Shown here one piece after another: positions 33,506-43,900 of a stretch of 64,000 bases of DNA. Under the pieces are notes generated by a model that saw only the letters and a list, made by a program, of their open reading frames with translations, was not told where the DNA came from and ran no database searches. Source of the DNA: an uncultured Methanomassiliicoccus sp. (lineage in GTDB: Archaea; Thermoplasmatota; Thermoplasmata; Methanomassiliicoccales; Methanomassiliicoccaceae); contig CAJKRY010000003.1 in NCBI GenBank assembly GCA_905202485.1, positions 62,001 through 126,000 of the forward strand. Direction: 5' to 3'. Made by a program: the position numbers and the translations under genes. Position 1 is the stretch's first letter. Every line of letters begins with the position of its first letter.

Positions 33506-34555
33506 ATGGCAAGCAGTAAAAAAAAGTGGTTTGGCTACCTTTTCACGGCGGCCTTGTCCTTAATTCTCATACTTGCACTGCTTGTTTCAGCCGATGTTAA
33601 TGAAGTTTCTGAAGAGCTGTCCCATTCCAGCCTGTCGCTGATAATTGTTGCAGCCCTTCTCTATATATCAATGGTATTTGTCAGGACTGTAAGGTGGTAT
33701 ATCCTGCTGAAAGGTGCAGGCCAGACGCTTCCTTTCAAGTCCTGTCTTCCCCACTATGCAGTCGGACAGGCTCTTAATGATGTAACTCCCGGAAGAGTTC
33801 TGGGAGATGCCGTAAGAGCTGCAGGAATAAGTGAAGAGGAAGAAGGAGTCTCCATCGGAGCCTCTCTCTCAACGCTTGTCTATGAAAGAGTCATGGACAT
33901 GCTTTTTACGACAATTGCTTTAGTGGCTTCCTTTGCATCCGTATATATCTTCGGAATCTACGAAGGCGCCTGGGATGCACTCGCCATATTAATGATCTTA
34001 ATAGTCTTCGGAAACCTTCTGGTTGTGGGAATCATCTCTCATCCGGCTATCGCCGCCAAAGTAGGTGCCTTTGGTAAATGGGTCTCCAAGGCGCTGAAAA
34101 ATGAAAAGGACAGGGAAAGATTCTCCAGATGGGTCGATAAAACCGTTGCGTCATTCAACGAAGGCCGTTCGCTTTCCTGGAAGACAAACAGAAAACACAT
34201 TTTGACTTCTGTATTTCTCACTATCTTAATCTGGTGCATGGAATTCACAAGAATGGTAATCATCTTCGATGCCATCGGAGCGACGGTTTTCTTATCTGTA
34301 ATTGTACTGTCGTCAATCATCAGTTTTACTGCACAGCTGATCTTCCCTGCAGGAGGCGGCAACATGATGGTGGTCTCGGAATTTTTCCAGGCTGCAGGCC
34401 TTACTTCTGCAGTTTCTGCCACGGCCGGTCTGCTTTCAATAATTACCAGCATATGGCTCATGGTACCGATTGCGCTCTGTATATTTATTATAAAAAAGGG
34501 CAGGTACGGGACCCGTAAGGGAAGAGCGAGGCAGCAGCAGGTTGCAAATGAATAA
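33506..34555 (+). CDS. Flippase-like membrane protein (UPF0104 / LPG synthase TM family)
   Basis: A 349-residue integral membrane protein with about eight spans; the first is LFTAALSLILILALLVS. It carries the family pattern RTVRWYILLKGAGQTLPF...YAVGQALNDVTPGRVLGD near residues 63-100 and ERVMD near 133. A GGGNMMVVSEFF loop lies near 285. The family (AglD/MprF transmembrane domain) is proposed to move or modify lipid-linked groups; substrate unknown. AAGGAG lies before the ATG. A short gap of 15 bases to the primase gene region suggests co-transcription. Confidence 0.85.
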   Translation: MASSKKKWFGYLFTAALSLILILALLVSADVNEVSEELSHSSLSLIIVAALLYISMVFVRTVRWYILLKGAGQTLPFKSCLPHYAVGQALNDVTPGRVLGDAVRAAGISEEEEGVSIGASLSTLVYERVMDMLFTTIALVASFASVYIFGIYEGAWDALAILMILIVFGNLLVVGIISHPAIAAKVGAFGKWVSKALKNEKDRERFSRWVDKTVASFNEGRSLSWKTNRKHILTSVFLTILIWCMEFTRMVIIFDAIGATVFLSVIVLSSIISFTAQLIFPAGGGNMMVVSEFFQAAGLTSAVSATAGLLSIITSIWLMVPIALCIFIIKKGRYGTRKGRARQQQVANE

Positions 34556-34588
34556 CCTAATTTAGAGGCAGTGTATTTTGGTTTTACA

Positions 34589-35809
34589 ATGGCATCTGAC
34601 AAAGAGTTTATGATGGAGAGGTTTAGAAGGTACTATTCTAAAAATCATCCATATATTCCTACAATGTTCAAAAACCGGGAATTCGGTTTTATGTTCTTTG
34701 ACAGGAGCTTTGTGCAGAGGCATATGGCTTTCACATCCGATGAGGCGCTTTATTCATTTTTACAGATGCAGGTTCCGTCTCATTCGTACCACTCTACCGC
34801 ATACTATCACTTCCCAGGAGCCGCTACGATGGAAGACAAACAGTGGATCGGTGCTGATCTGATTTTTGATCTGGATGCAGACCACATTCCCGGTGCAGAA
34901 CTGATGAGCTATGATGAAATGCTTGCCAGGATCAAAATTGAAGTTCTGCGTCTGGTAGACGACTTTCTTCTGGGAGATTTAGGATTTGATGCTTCGCATC
35001 TAAGAATAGTTTTCTCCGGCGGCAGAGGATATCACATCCACGTCAGCGATCCGAGGGTGGCTTCCCTCAAAAGTCATGAGAGGAGAGAGATTGTAGATTA
35101 CATTGCAGGCAACAATCTCAATATGGACTGGGTATTTCCTACCAAAACCGTTAGTGTCACAGAGATCAAAGGAAGAGTTCAGGAAAGTCGGGTCAGATGC
35201 ATTCCTTCCCGCGGTGCCGGGGGATGGAAAGGAAAAATGAGGATAGGCATTGCCTGGCTGATTGAAGAGATGAGATCTCTGGATGTCAAAGAGTTGCGCG
35301 CCAGGCTTCCTTATCTGAACGGCCATTCCGAGTCGCTGATCAACGGCATGCTGAAAGATCTCTATGAGAAAAGAGGAGAGAGATCCGGCAGCGACATGCT
35401 TCTGGAAAAGAATATCTTCGACTGCTTTACCAACAAAAGGTATGAGGACCTTTTCATCGGACTGCTGGAGTACGAAGTGATTCCCAGATTTAGATGCGAA
35501 ATCGACGAACCCGTTACAGCTGACATTAAACGACTGATCAGGCTGCCTGGAAGTTTACACGGCAAAAGCGGGCTGAAAGTCGTGCCGATGGAAAGAGACG
35601 ATCTTGATGATTTCAATCCTCTTCTGGATGCTGTTCCGGAGATCTATACTGACAGAGATATCGAAGTATTTCTGAGGCGGAAAGTGGATGTTACAATCCG
35701 CGGGAAACGCATAACTGGTGAGGGGATATGCAAAGTTCCTGAGTATGCCGCTATGTTTTTGATCGGTCGTAAAGAAGCTACCCTGGAGTTTGTTGAGAGC
35801 TTAGAATAA
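34589..35809 (+). CDS. priS: DNA primase small subunit
   Basis: Catalytic subunit of the archaeal/eukaryotic-type primase that makes RNA primers for replication. It is about 406 residues. The metal-binding DxD is in GADLIFDLDADHIPG near residue 95. FSGGRGYHIHVSD near 145 is the conserved SGGRGxHxW-type nucleotide-binding motif, and LIRLPGSLHGKSGLKV near 315 is the third catalytic block. The open frame starts at GTG 34571, but MASDKEFMMERFRRYY is the typical family start (ATG 34589). PriL is not adjacent. The 3' end overlaps the convergent radical SAM gene by nine bases. Confidence 0.95.
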   Translation: MASDKEFMMERFRRYYSKNHPYIPTMFKNREFGFMFFDRSFVQRHMAFTSDEALYSFLQMQVPSHSYHSTAYYHFPGAATMEDKQWIGADLIFDLDADHIPGAELMSYDEMLARIKIEVLRLVDDFLLGDLGFDASHLRIVFSGGRGYHIHVSDPRVASLKSHERREIVDYIAGNNLNMDWVFPTKTVSVTEIKGRVQESRVRCIPSRGAGGWKGKMRIGIAWLIEEMRSLDVKELRARLPYLNGHSESLINGMLKDLYEKRGERSGSDMLLEKNIFDCFTNKRYEDLFIGLLEYEVIPRFRCEIDEPVTADIKRLIRLPGSLHGKSGLKVVPMERDDLDDFNPLLDAVPEIYTDRDIEVFLRRKVDVTIRGKRITGEGICKVPEYAAMFLIGRKEATLEFVESLE

Positions 35810-36604
35810 TGAACAGCACTCACTCTTTTCGATTATTGTCCATCCTTCTTCTTTTAAAATTTCTATTGTTTTACTGCCTGGTACTGCAATTGCTGAAGCT
35901 CCAGCCTTTATACATTCGATATCTAGCGAAGTATTTCCCCTTGGCCTCATGCAGCCTACCGTGACTGAATTTCTTGTTTTAACTGCCTCTGAAATAATCA
36001 AAGGCATTCTTTCTGCATTGCTCTTCATGCCTCTGGCGGGAATCAGGCCCAGAACAACGATGGATGACACTTTGAATTTAGAGATTACTTTCAATGATTC
36101 CATCTCGCCTTCTGCCGACTGCAGTCCGATGCAGACATGGGGGACAATTTTTATCGCCCCTTCCAGTGCTTCCAGTGTCTCTTCATACATACCCGGAGAA
36201 ACATCAAGATTGAGACAGTTTTTTATTACCTTTCTATCCTGAACTATGTCGACAGAGAAGCTGTCGACTCCTGCTGCCATGAGCTCCAGTGCCTCAGGTC
36301 TTTTCAGAAATCCTGTGTGTATGTTGATTTTAAGATCCGTCTCATTTTTTATTCTTTTTATTGCATTCAGAAACGGCATGATCTCGACTCTGCCATTTCC
36401 GTCGCATCCTCCGCTGAGCAGAAATCCTTCTGCACCCTGTGATTGTAGTTTTTCAGCGATTGAGATTATGTTTTCTGGCTTCACTGGCACCATGCCTTTT
36501 AAAAATCTTCCTTTGCAATATTTACACTGCTGTACGCATTCGCGGCCTGTTACAGAAAGTGCAGGAAACTTCTTGTCTGGATAGTATGCTGTTAAAATTT
36601 TCAT
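35801..36604 (-). CDS. Radical SAM protein (COG1856-like, biotin synthase relative)
   Basis: A 267-residue radical SAM protein. The cluster motif is CVQQCKYCKGRFLKGM near residue 23, then FLLSGGCDGNGRVEI, the SAM-binding glycine-rich loop, and a TIM barrel with NIHTGFL, VDSFSVDIV and CIGLQSAEGEMES. GCMRPRG near 222 holds a further conserved Cys. Substrate unknown. The frame is open for 18 codons upstream, but MKILTAYYPDKKFPALSVTG is the natural start. This is the third uncharacterised radical SAM protein in the window. Confidence 0.8.
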   Translation of the reverse strand: MKILTAYYPDKKFPALSVTGRECVQQCKYCKGRFLKGMVPVKPENIISIAEKLQSQGAEGFLLSGGCDGNGRVEIMPFLNAIKRIKNETDLKINIHTGFLKRPEALELMAAGVDSFSVDIVQDRKVIKNCLNLDVSPGMYEETLEALEGAIKIVPHVCIGLQSAEGEMESLKVISKFKVSSIVVLGLIPARGMKSNAERMPLIISEAVKTRNSVTVGCMRPRGNTSLDIECIKAGASAIAVPGSKTIEILKEEGWTIIEKSECCSLF

Positions 36605-36757
36605 AATTCTATTCCGGATATTGTTTTTAATGTGATGACTTTTGTTCTTAAATACCATAAGCTCATAAAAATCCGCCTGAGAGACGTTTTTAGAAAGCCA
36701 TAGATACCAAAAGCTTATATTACTAGGTCATTGTTGCGAGTTGAAAGAGGTTTATCA

Positions 36758-36991
36758 ATGAACGCTTACCGTGCCGTTGGTGCATTAAAAACTGGAAAGT
36801 TCAGCTGGCAGAAATTCAGCCTTGAATTAGCCGCTGAAGATGAAGCTCAGGTTTCAGAGCAGGTTTACTCTAACTTGGGCAGCCGCCACAAACTGAAGAG
36901 ACAGCAGATCAGAATCGATGAAATCACACTTCTTGATAAAGACAGCATCACAGATCTTACAGTTCAATACCTCGTTGGAGGGGCGCAATGA
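36758..36991 (+). CDS. rpl20A: Ribosomal protein L20a/L18a (LX)
   Basis: A 77-residue large-subunit ribosomal protein, with AYRAVGALKTGKFSWQKFSLE at the start and SRHKLKRQQIRIDEITLL. It begins a standard archaeal cluster with prefoldin alpha and FtsY. The frame extends upstream to 36731, but ATG 36758 follows an AGAGGT site. A TATA-like TTATATTA at about 36714-36721 gives the promoter. Confidence 0.93.
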   Translation: MNAYRAVGALKTGKFSWQKFSLELAAEDEAQVSEQVYSNLGSRHKLKRQQIRIDEITLLDKDSITDLTVQYLVGGAQ

Positions 36992-37407
36992 ACGAAAACG
37001 AGCTGCGTCAGGCAATGTCCACTTTGGAGCTTTACCGCACTCAGCTGGCCAGCATTGCAGAAAATCAGCAGCTCATTCAAGTGTCCGTTGAAGAACTGGC
37101 AAGGGCACGCGAGACATTTGTTCAATATAAAAATGCAGAACCAGGCTCTGAACTTCTCATCCCTATCGGAGGAAGTTCCTTCGTATTTGCCAAAGTCGAA
37201 GTAAACGACAAGGCAATCGTCGGAGTAGGAACTGGAATCTCTATGGAAAAGCCGATCGATGAAGCCATTGCATTAATGGAAGACAGGGCCAAAGAGCTCA
37301 TGGATTCCCTTAAGACCTTAATCGACCGCCGCATGGAAATAGAGTCTAAGGCTGAAGAGTTAACCTATATCGTTCAGCAAGAGATTTCTGCATTGAATGG
37401 GCAGTGA
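36988..37407 (+). CDS. pfdA: Prefoldin subunit alpha
   Basis: Subunit of the hexameric prefoldin chaperone that passes unfolded proteins to the thermosome. The 139 residues form N- and C-terminal coiled-coil helices (about 1-50 and 95-139) flanking a beta-hairpin part with ELLIPIGGSSFVFAKV and KAIVGVGTGISMEKPIDEAI. It overlaps the L20a stop by four bases and is followed after three bases by ftsY. Confidence 0.93.
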   Translation: MNENELRQAMSTLELYRTQLASIAENQQLIQVSVEELARARETFVQYKNAEPGSELLIPIGGSSFVFAKVEVNDKAIVGVGTGISMEKPIDEAIALMEDRAKELMDSLKTLIDRRMEIESKAEELTYIVQQEISALNGQ

Positions 37408-37410
37408 TAG

Positions 37411-38973
37411 GTGGAAAAAGTGTTCGATTCGCTTAAGAAAAAACTTTCAGCTTTAAAAAGCAAGGAGTCAGAGCGGATCGAAGATCTTGAGGAGCCTGAA
37501 GAATCAGACTACTCAATTCCAGAGGAGCCAGTGGAAGAACCGAAGAAAAAGGCTCCTGTAAAAACTGCCAAGTCTAAATCGGACGATGACGACCTTATAG
37601 ATGACGATTTTTGGGACGACGAAGCCTTCTGGAAGAATGACAAATTTTTTGAAGATGCTCCAGAAGACGAAGAGGATTTTGAAGAGGACATAGTTCCAGA
37701 AAAGCCCGCTCCCAAACCAGCTCCCAAACAGCCAGTTAAAAAAGAACAGCCTCAGCCTGAAGAAAAATCTCCAGCTGAGAAGCCGGCGCCAGAGGAGCAG
37801 AAACATACTAAAGTGTCTATTTTTGAAAGGCGATCAAAACAGGCAGAAGTTAAGCAGAAGGAAGAGGACGTATCTCCAAAAATGGAGGAAGTCAAACCTC
37901 CAGAGTCTGTAAAACGTGAAGAAGTAAAAGTCCGGCCTGTAAAGCACGATGAAGTTAAGGCTCCAGAACCGGTAAAACAGGAAGAGGTTGAGCCTCAGCC
38001 TGCTGTAAAACATGAAGAAGCGAATATTCAGACTAACGAATCAGAAACGAAGCCCGCTGAGGACTCTAAAAAAGGCTTTTTCTCCAAACGCGCTGAGAAA
38101 AAGCAGGAAGCCCCATCTGCCAAGAGCGTCAAGTCGATCGATAAAGACGACATTGAAAGCATACTCTGGGATCTGGAAATAGGTCTGCTGGAGTCTGATG
38201 TAGCTCTGCCTGTCATTGATACAATCAAAGAAGGCGTCCAGCAGGTATTATCTGAAAGAAAGGTCGAGCGTGGAGAAAATCTCGGAAACATCGTCGAAGA
38301 GGCTTTGAAGAGCGCCATCGGAGGAGTTCTTCAGTCCAATGAGTTTGATTTTGATAAGTTCATTGATGAATGCGGCAAACCGGCAGTGGTAATGTTTGTC
38401 GGTATTAACGGAACAGGAAAAACCACCTCCATTGCCAAACTGGCAAACCGTCTGCAGAAGAACGGCAGAACAGTTGTTTTAGCTGCTTCAGACACATTCC
38501 GTGCAGGCGCGATCGAACAGCTTACCATTCATTCTGATAACTTAGGCGTCAAGATAATCAAACATCAGTCCGGAGCAGACCCGGCAGCCGTTGCATATGA
38601 TGCAGTTGAGCATGCTAAGTCAAAGCACAAGGATGTTGTTCTTGTCGATACAGCAGGCAGGATGCAGACAAACTCTAACCTGATGGATGAAATGAAGAAA
38701 ATCAAACGTGTCGTCAAACCGAATCTTGTTGTATTTGTAGGAGACGCGTTAGCCGGAAACGATGCAGTCGAACAGGCCAAAGCATTTAACGATGCCATCG
38801 GCCTTGACGCTATTATTCTCACAAAGATCGATGCCGACGCCAAAGGCGGAGCAGCTTTATCCATAGCACACTCAATCGGCAAGCCGATTGCCTTTATGAG
38901 CACTGGACAGGAATATGAAGACATCATCAAATTCGACAGCCAGTGGATGTTAGACAGGCTGTTTTCTGATTAA
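37411..38973 (+). CDS. ftsY: Signal recognition particle receptor FtsY
   Basis: GTPase that docks SRP-ribosome complexes at the membrane; 520 residues. Residues 1-220 form an acidic, proline- and lysine-rich linker with repeated VK(R/H/Q)EEVK-type units, longer than in many archaeal FtsY proteins. The NG domain follows: G1 FVGINGTGKTTSIAKLAN near 328, DTFRAGAIEQL near 363, G3 VDTAGRMQTN near 413, G4 TKIDADAKGG near 472 and the closing GQEYEDIIKF. The start is GTG. The 3' end overlaps the convergent peptidase gene by four bases. Confidence 0.96.
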   Translation: MEKVFDSLKKKLSALKSKESERIEDLEEPEESDYSIPEEPVEEPKKKAPVKTAKSKSDDDDLIDDDFWDDEAFWKNDKFFEDAPEDEEDFEEDIVPEKPAPKPAPKQPVKKEQPQPEEKSPAEKPAPEEQKHTKVSIFERRSKQAEVKQKEEDVSPKMEEVKPPESVKREEVKVRPVKHDEVKAPEPVKQEEVEPQPAVKHEEANIQTNESETKPAEDSKKGFFSKRAEKKQEAPSAKSVKSIDKDDIESILWDLEIGLLESDVALPVIDTIKEGVQQVLSERKVERGENLGNIVEEALKSAIGGVLQSNEFDFDKFIDECGKPAVVMFVGINGTGKTTSIAKLANRLQKNGRTVVLAASDTFRAGAIEQLTIHSDNLGVKIIKHQSGADPAAVAYDAVEHAKSKHKDVVLVDTAGRMQTNSNLMDEMKKIKRVVKPNLVVFVGDALAGNDAVEQAKAFNDAIGLDAIILTKIDADAKGGAALSIAHSIGKPIAFMSTGQEYEDIIKFDSQWMLDRLFSD

Positions 38974-40199
38974 GCTCTGAAACATAATTTGTATACTGTC
39001 AAAACGAAGACTGCCGAGTCGTTGACGATATTTTCTATTTTTGCATACTCATTAGTCTGATGCGCCAGGCCTTCAACTGTCTGCCAGGCGTAAGCATTGT
39101 ATCCTGCCTTTCTGAACCAGTTGGCACAAGTCTGCCCGCCGATACCTATCGCTTTCGCCTCTGCTTTGATAACCGTGCGTATTGAATCTTTCAAGGTTGA
39201 GAACTCTCTGCTGTCTGTAACAGAAGGAGGTCCAGCAGGATCTACACGGATGTCTTCGACCATGACTTCTATCTTATTCTTTTCAGAATATTCAGCAGCA
39301 AAATTCTTTGCAAATGCTATGCATTCTTCTATTGAATATTCAGGAAGCAGCCTGATGTCAAAGAAGACATTCTCCACTTCTGGAATGATATTTATGCTGC
39401 CTTCTTCATTTTCTCTTTTTGTAGGTTCGAATGTTGAAATCCCGTAATTATATGCAGGATTGCTGAGATTGAAATGAGCATACAGTCTGTCTCTGAGAGC
39501 CAGAATGAACTTAGATCCCTCGACAAGAGCGTTAATTCCCCTGTTAGGCACTGATGCATGAACCTGCTTGCCCCTTGCTGAAGCTTTCAGCCAGATTATT
39601 GATTTTTCCATTATTTCTATGCTTGAACCTGTAGTTTCTCCAAAATCCGGGACAAAGAACACGTCTTCTTTTCTGAAGTGGCCCTGTTCTATCAGCGGCC
39701 TTATGCCATAGAGCGAGCCGGCTTCTTCATCTGCCACCAGAACAACTCCGTATGATAGCGCAGGCTCTTCTTTAAGCTCTGAGAGAATTTTCAAGGTGAA
39801 TAAGGATGAGATCACGGATTGACCGTTGTCTTCCGAGCCTCTGCCGTAAATTTTTCCGTCTTTTACTGCAGGATCAAACGGGTCGCTGTCCCAGGAGTTC
39901 AGGTTTCCAGGAGACACAGTGTCCATGTGCGCAACCAGCCAGATTGTTTTTTCTTCTTTTCCTTTTATTCTGCTGAGGAGATTAGGTCTAGTGCCTATTC
40001 TTTCGTCTTCAATCTCCACTCTTTCCACCGGCAGGTTCCATGATTTAAGCAGATTCTCCAAATGATCTGCGCGCCTGCCTTCCCCGTCTCCGCCGTTTTC
40101 CGGCCCCATAGCGGGGATTCTCAGCATTGCAGTCAATTCATCTACCATCTGTTTTTGATAAGTCTCCGCACGTTCAATGAGTTCTTTTTCAGACTGCAT
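38970..40199 (-). CDS. M20 family metallopeptidase (ArgE/DapE-like)
   Basis: A zinc-dependent hydrolase of 409 residues. The first zinc motif is VAHMDTVSPG near residue 90, the second YGRGSEDNGQSVISS near 118, then VADEEAGSLYG with the catalytic Glu near 157 and a dimerisation lid domain (about 200-320). IGGQTCANWFRKAGY and AHQTNEYAKIE complete the site. It is probably a dipeptidase or amino-acid deacylase; ArgE, DapE or carboxypeptidase activity cannot be told apart from sequence alone. It has its own promoter region with ATTATATATG-like sequence around 40250. Confidence 0.88.
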   Translation of the reverse strand: MQSEKELIERAETYQKQMVDELTAMLRIPAMGPENGGDGEGRRADHLENLLKSWNLPVERVEIEDERIGTRPNLLSRIKGKEEKTIWLVAHMDTVSPGNLNSWDSDPFDPAVKDGKIYGRGSEDNGQSVISSLFTLKILSELKEEPALSYGVVLVADEEAGSLYGIRPLIEQGHFRKEDVFFVPDFGETTGSSIEIMEKSIIWLKASARGKQVHASVPNRGINALVEGSKFILALRDRLYAHFNLSNPAYNYGISTFEPTKRENEEGSINIIPEVENVFFDIRLLPEYSIEECIAFAKNFAAEYSEKNKIEVMVEDIRVDPAGPPSVTDSREFSTLKDSIRTVIKAEAKAIGIGGQTCANWFRKAGYNAYAWQTVEGLAHQTNEYAKIENIVNDSAVFVLTVYKLCFRA

Positions 40200-40349
40200 C
40201 AGCTTCGCTATGGTTTTAGTATAACTTATTCTTGTCGAGTGTTCTAGATTATATATGTCAGAATAATGATATGGGCAATATAGCGCTTATTTTATGCAAA
40301 ACGATTTAGGTGCCTATCAGTTGAGCGTTAATAACAAGGAGTGTAGAGC

Positions 40350-40874
40350 ATGATTGTAAATCTGTACGTTTATGACGAACATCAGTGCGATCCCAAAAAG
40401 TGTACCGGCAGGAAGCTGATGAAATTCAATTTGGCTCAGGAAATAGCATCTCTGAGAAGAATACCACACGGCGCAGTCGTCCTCACTCCATATGCTGAAA
40501 AAGCAATTTCCCGTGAAGATACCAAGACTGCATTAGCACACGGCCTGGTGGTCATGGACATGTCCTGGAACCAGATTAATGATTTTCCTAAACTGAGAAG
40601 CGATCTGCAACAGCGCGCTCTTCCTTACCTTCTGGCAGCTAATCCGGTTAACTGGGGAAAACCGCTTAAACTGTCAAGCGTGGAGGCTTTAGCAGCTTCA
40701 TTATATATTATGGGAATAAAAGAACAAGCCGTACAGATTCTTTCAAAATTCGGCTGGGGAGAGCAGTTCATCAAGCTGAACCAGGAACCTCTGGACTGCT
40801 ATGCTGATGCCAGAACCAGCGCGGAAGTAGTCAAAGTGCAAATGGAGTTTGTGCCTCCTGAACGATCTGAATAA
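40350..40874 (+). CDS. tsr3: 16S rRNA aminocarboxypropyltransferase Tsr3
   Basis: Transfers the 3-amino-3-carboxypropyl group of SAM to a pseudouridine-derived base in small-subunit rRNA near the decoding site. The 174-residue length is typical. Motifs are DEHQCDPKKCTGRKLMKF, LTPYAEKAIS, VVMDMSWNQ and the SAM-site RALPYLLAANPVNWGKPLKLSSVEALAASLYIMG region. It is followed by mcm, 56 bases downstream. Confidence 0.93.
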   Translation: MIVNLYVYDEHQCDPKKCTGRKLMKFNLAQEIASLRRIPHGAVVLTPYAEKAISREDTKTALAHGLVVMDMSWNQINDFPKLRSDLQQRALPYLLAANPVNWGKPLKLSSVEALAASLYIMGIKEQAVQILSKFGWGEQFIKLNQEPLDCYADARTSAEVVKVQMEFVPPERSE

Positions 40875-40929
40875 TGAGAAAGATAAACAGAAATATATGT
40901 GAAGTGTACACGAAAAATCAGGTGAGATT

Positions 40930-43900
40930 TTGACCAGCGACGAGTTTGAAAATTCTAATGAAGAAATAATCTCAAACGAGACATCGTATGAGGGAGGCTC
41001 AATAAAAGAAGTGGATCCCAATACGATCGCTAAGTGGGAGGCATTTTTTCTTGGAACGGAATATATCCAGCAGATGCGTGAGATCGCCGATGGATATCCC
41101 GATAAAAAAAGCGTGCTGGTCAACTTTGCCGATCTTGATATGTTCGATACTGATCTGGCTGCCCAGTTTCTCGAACACCCGGACTTGACGCTGATCTCAG
41201 GCAAGAAGGCAATGAAAAATCTCATGCATCAGGAGATGCGCGAGGCCGACATTAACTTGAGAGTAAACAATCTCCCCCGTGATGCGCATGTAGAAATAAG
41301 AGATCTCAGGGCAAAGCACGTGGGAAAAGTGATTTCCGTAGAAGGTCTGGTCAGAAAAGCTACCGAAGTTAGGCCGAAGATCACAGACGCTTTGTTCCAG
41401 TGTAAAAGATGCGGGCGCATCATCAAGGAAGAGCAGAGCGGGCTGCTGTTCAAGGAGCCGATGGAATGTTACAAAGAACAGGACGGCTGTGGCAGAAGCG
41501 CCGGTGCTACCAAGTTTATTCTTCTGACTGAGGAAAGCCGTTTTGTAGATACGCAGAAAGTTGAGATTCAGGAGAGCCCGGAAGGTCTGAGAGGCGGAGC
41601 CCAGCCTGAACGTCTGACAGGATATCTGGAAGACGATGCTGCAGGAATGGTGGCTCCCGGCGACAGGGTCACTCTTAACGGAATTCTGCGTTCGGTACAA
41701 AAGCTGCAGCAGACCAAATCAACGATTTTTGATATTTCATTAGATGTGATTTCTGTGGAGTCTCAGCGTCATGAGTATGAAGAGCTGGACATCACGTCTG
41801 AGGACATCACCGCCATTGAAGAAGCGGCAAAGTCCCCGCATCTGTTTGAAAACATTGTGGCTTCCATTTCTCCGACAATCTTTGGATATGATGTTGAAAA
41901 AGAATGTCTTGCTCTTCAGCTGTTCGGCGGAGTTCCCAAGACGCTGGATGATGGGACTAAGATCAGAGGCGACATTCATATTCTGCTGATCGGAGACCCT
42001 GGTGTAGCTAAATGCGTCACCGGCGATACCTTAGTAACTCTAGCAGACAATACCTGCAGGCCGATTAAAGAAATAGTCGATGAAGCGATCTCTAAAGGGG
42101 ATGTGGAAGAGATTGACGACGGCTTTTCTGCCCCTATTGATCTGGATGTGCTTACCTTCTCTGCCCGCGGCAGAATTGAAAAGGGAAAGGCTATCAGAGT
42201 ATGGAAGCGCACAGCTCCTAAGAAACTTGTTAAGATTACAACTGAAAACGGGAAGCAGTTAACAGTCACACCTACTCATCCTTTGTTTACACAGTATGCG
42301 GTCCGTGTGCGGGCGGTGCCTGTTTCCAACATTCCTGTCGGAACTCCTGTGGCAGCATACACAGGTTCACTGGTGCCCCGTGAAGATCAGTATCCATGGG
42401 AGGCAGGCTTCTGCTATGATATCATAGCTGACAAGGAAGAAGTGCCTGCTGAAGAAGAATGGGTCTACGATCTGGAAATCGAGGAAAGCCACAATTTCAT
42501 CACCAACAATATAATCTCTCACAACAGCCAGATGCTGAGATATATGTCCAGGCTGGCTCCCAGAGGTATATACGCATCAGGAAAATCATCATCCGCAGCC
42601 GGTCTTTGTATTTCGCCTGACAGTTTAATCTCTGTAAATGACTCTCCAGTTCAGATTGGAGAATTCGTGGAAAAACACATGCATTGTCCAGTGGAAATCA
42701 GAGAGGCGCAGTGGATCGAAAAAATCCCTGAAAATTATCTAATTGGATCAGTTATCGAGGGAAAAAAAGTCCACCAGAAATTAGATGCCATATGGAAAAT
42801 TAAGACCCCTTTATTTCTGATGGAACTCGAAGAAGCTTCTGGACACAAGATTCGTCTGACGGCAGAGACTAAAATCATGATCTGCGGCGAGGAAATCTGG
42901 TGCTGTGCAGCAGACGTTAAAGCAGGAATGAAAATTCCTTTCATTAATCCGGAAACCAATGAGCTTTCAACATCCACCATTATTTCAGCCGCCAAGGTCT
43001 GTGACAATCTTCCTGAATATGTTTACGATCTTACTGTCCAAGACAGTCATACTTTCATAGCAAACGGGTTTTCTGTGCATAACACCGCTGCAGCAGTGAA
43101 GGATGATTTCGGAGAGGGAAGATGGACTCTTGAAGCCGGTGCTCTGGTTCTTGCTGATTTAGGACAGGCTTGCATTGATGAATTAGATAAAATGACTGAC
43201 CAGGACAGATCATCCATGCACGAGGCCATGGAAAGTCAGACGATTTCAGTCGCTAAGGCTGGAATTACGGCAACTCTGCAGTGCCGCTGTTCACTGCTTG
43301 GTGCTGCTAATCCTAAGTACGGCCGATTCGAGGAGCATCAGTATATCGCAGACCAGATCAACATGCCGCCTGCACTTTTATCCAGATTTGATTTGATATT
43401 TGCTTTGACTGACAAGCCTTCAGCAGAGAAGGATAAAAACATCACCAATCACATTCTCAAAGCCCACCGCCGCGGCCAGGTGAGGAAATACAGTGATGAC
43501 ATTCCCTTCATCGAAGGAGTCGACACTGAAAAAATTCTCAGCGATACCTCTACAATGAAACCTATCTTTGAGAGGGACTTTTTCAGAAAATATGTTGCTT
43601 ATTCAAAAAGAATCAATCCGATCATGAGCGATGAGGCTATGAAGACTATCTCTGACTATTACCTTAAAATAAGAAAGCAGGGAGAAGCTGAAGGAGCCTC
43701 AGTGCCGATTACCGCCAGGCAGCTGGAAGCATTTGTGCGTCTGTCTGAAGCAAGCGCCAGAGCCAGACTTTCTACTTTAGTTACAGTTGATGACGCTCAG
43801 AGGGCTGTCAACGCCGTCGAGTACTATCTGCATAAGATTGCCGGAGAGGGAGAATCATTAGACTTTGATATTGTGGCTACCGGTATAAGCCACTCTCAGA

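Noticed and set aside
34039..34602. 187-residue open frame antisense to the flippase-like gene and start of priS
   Set aside because: Shadow of two well-supported genes; no ribosome binding site or family match.
36632..36681. GTGATGA and CTGA 39 bases apart upstream of rpl20A
   Set aside because: Spacing is suitable for boxes C and D, but internal boxes and a closing stem are absent.
37850..38030. Repeated sequence in ftsY that could suggest a CRISPR or other DNA repeat
   Set aside because: The units are degenerate codons for repeated VK-EEVK in the acidic linker, with no regular repeat-spacer pattern.
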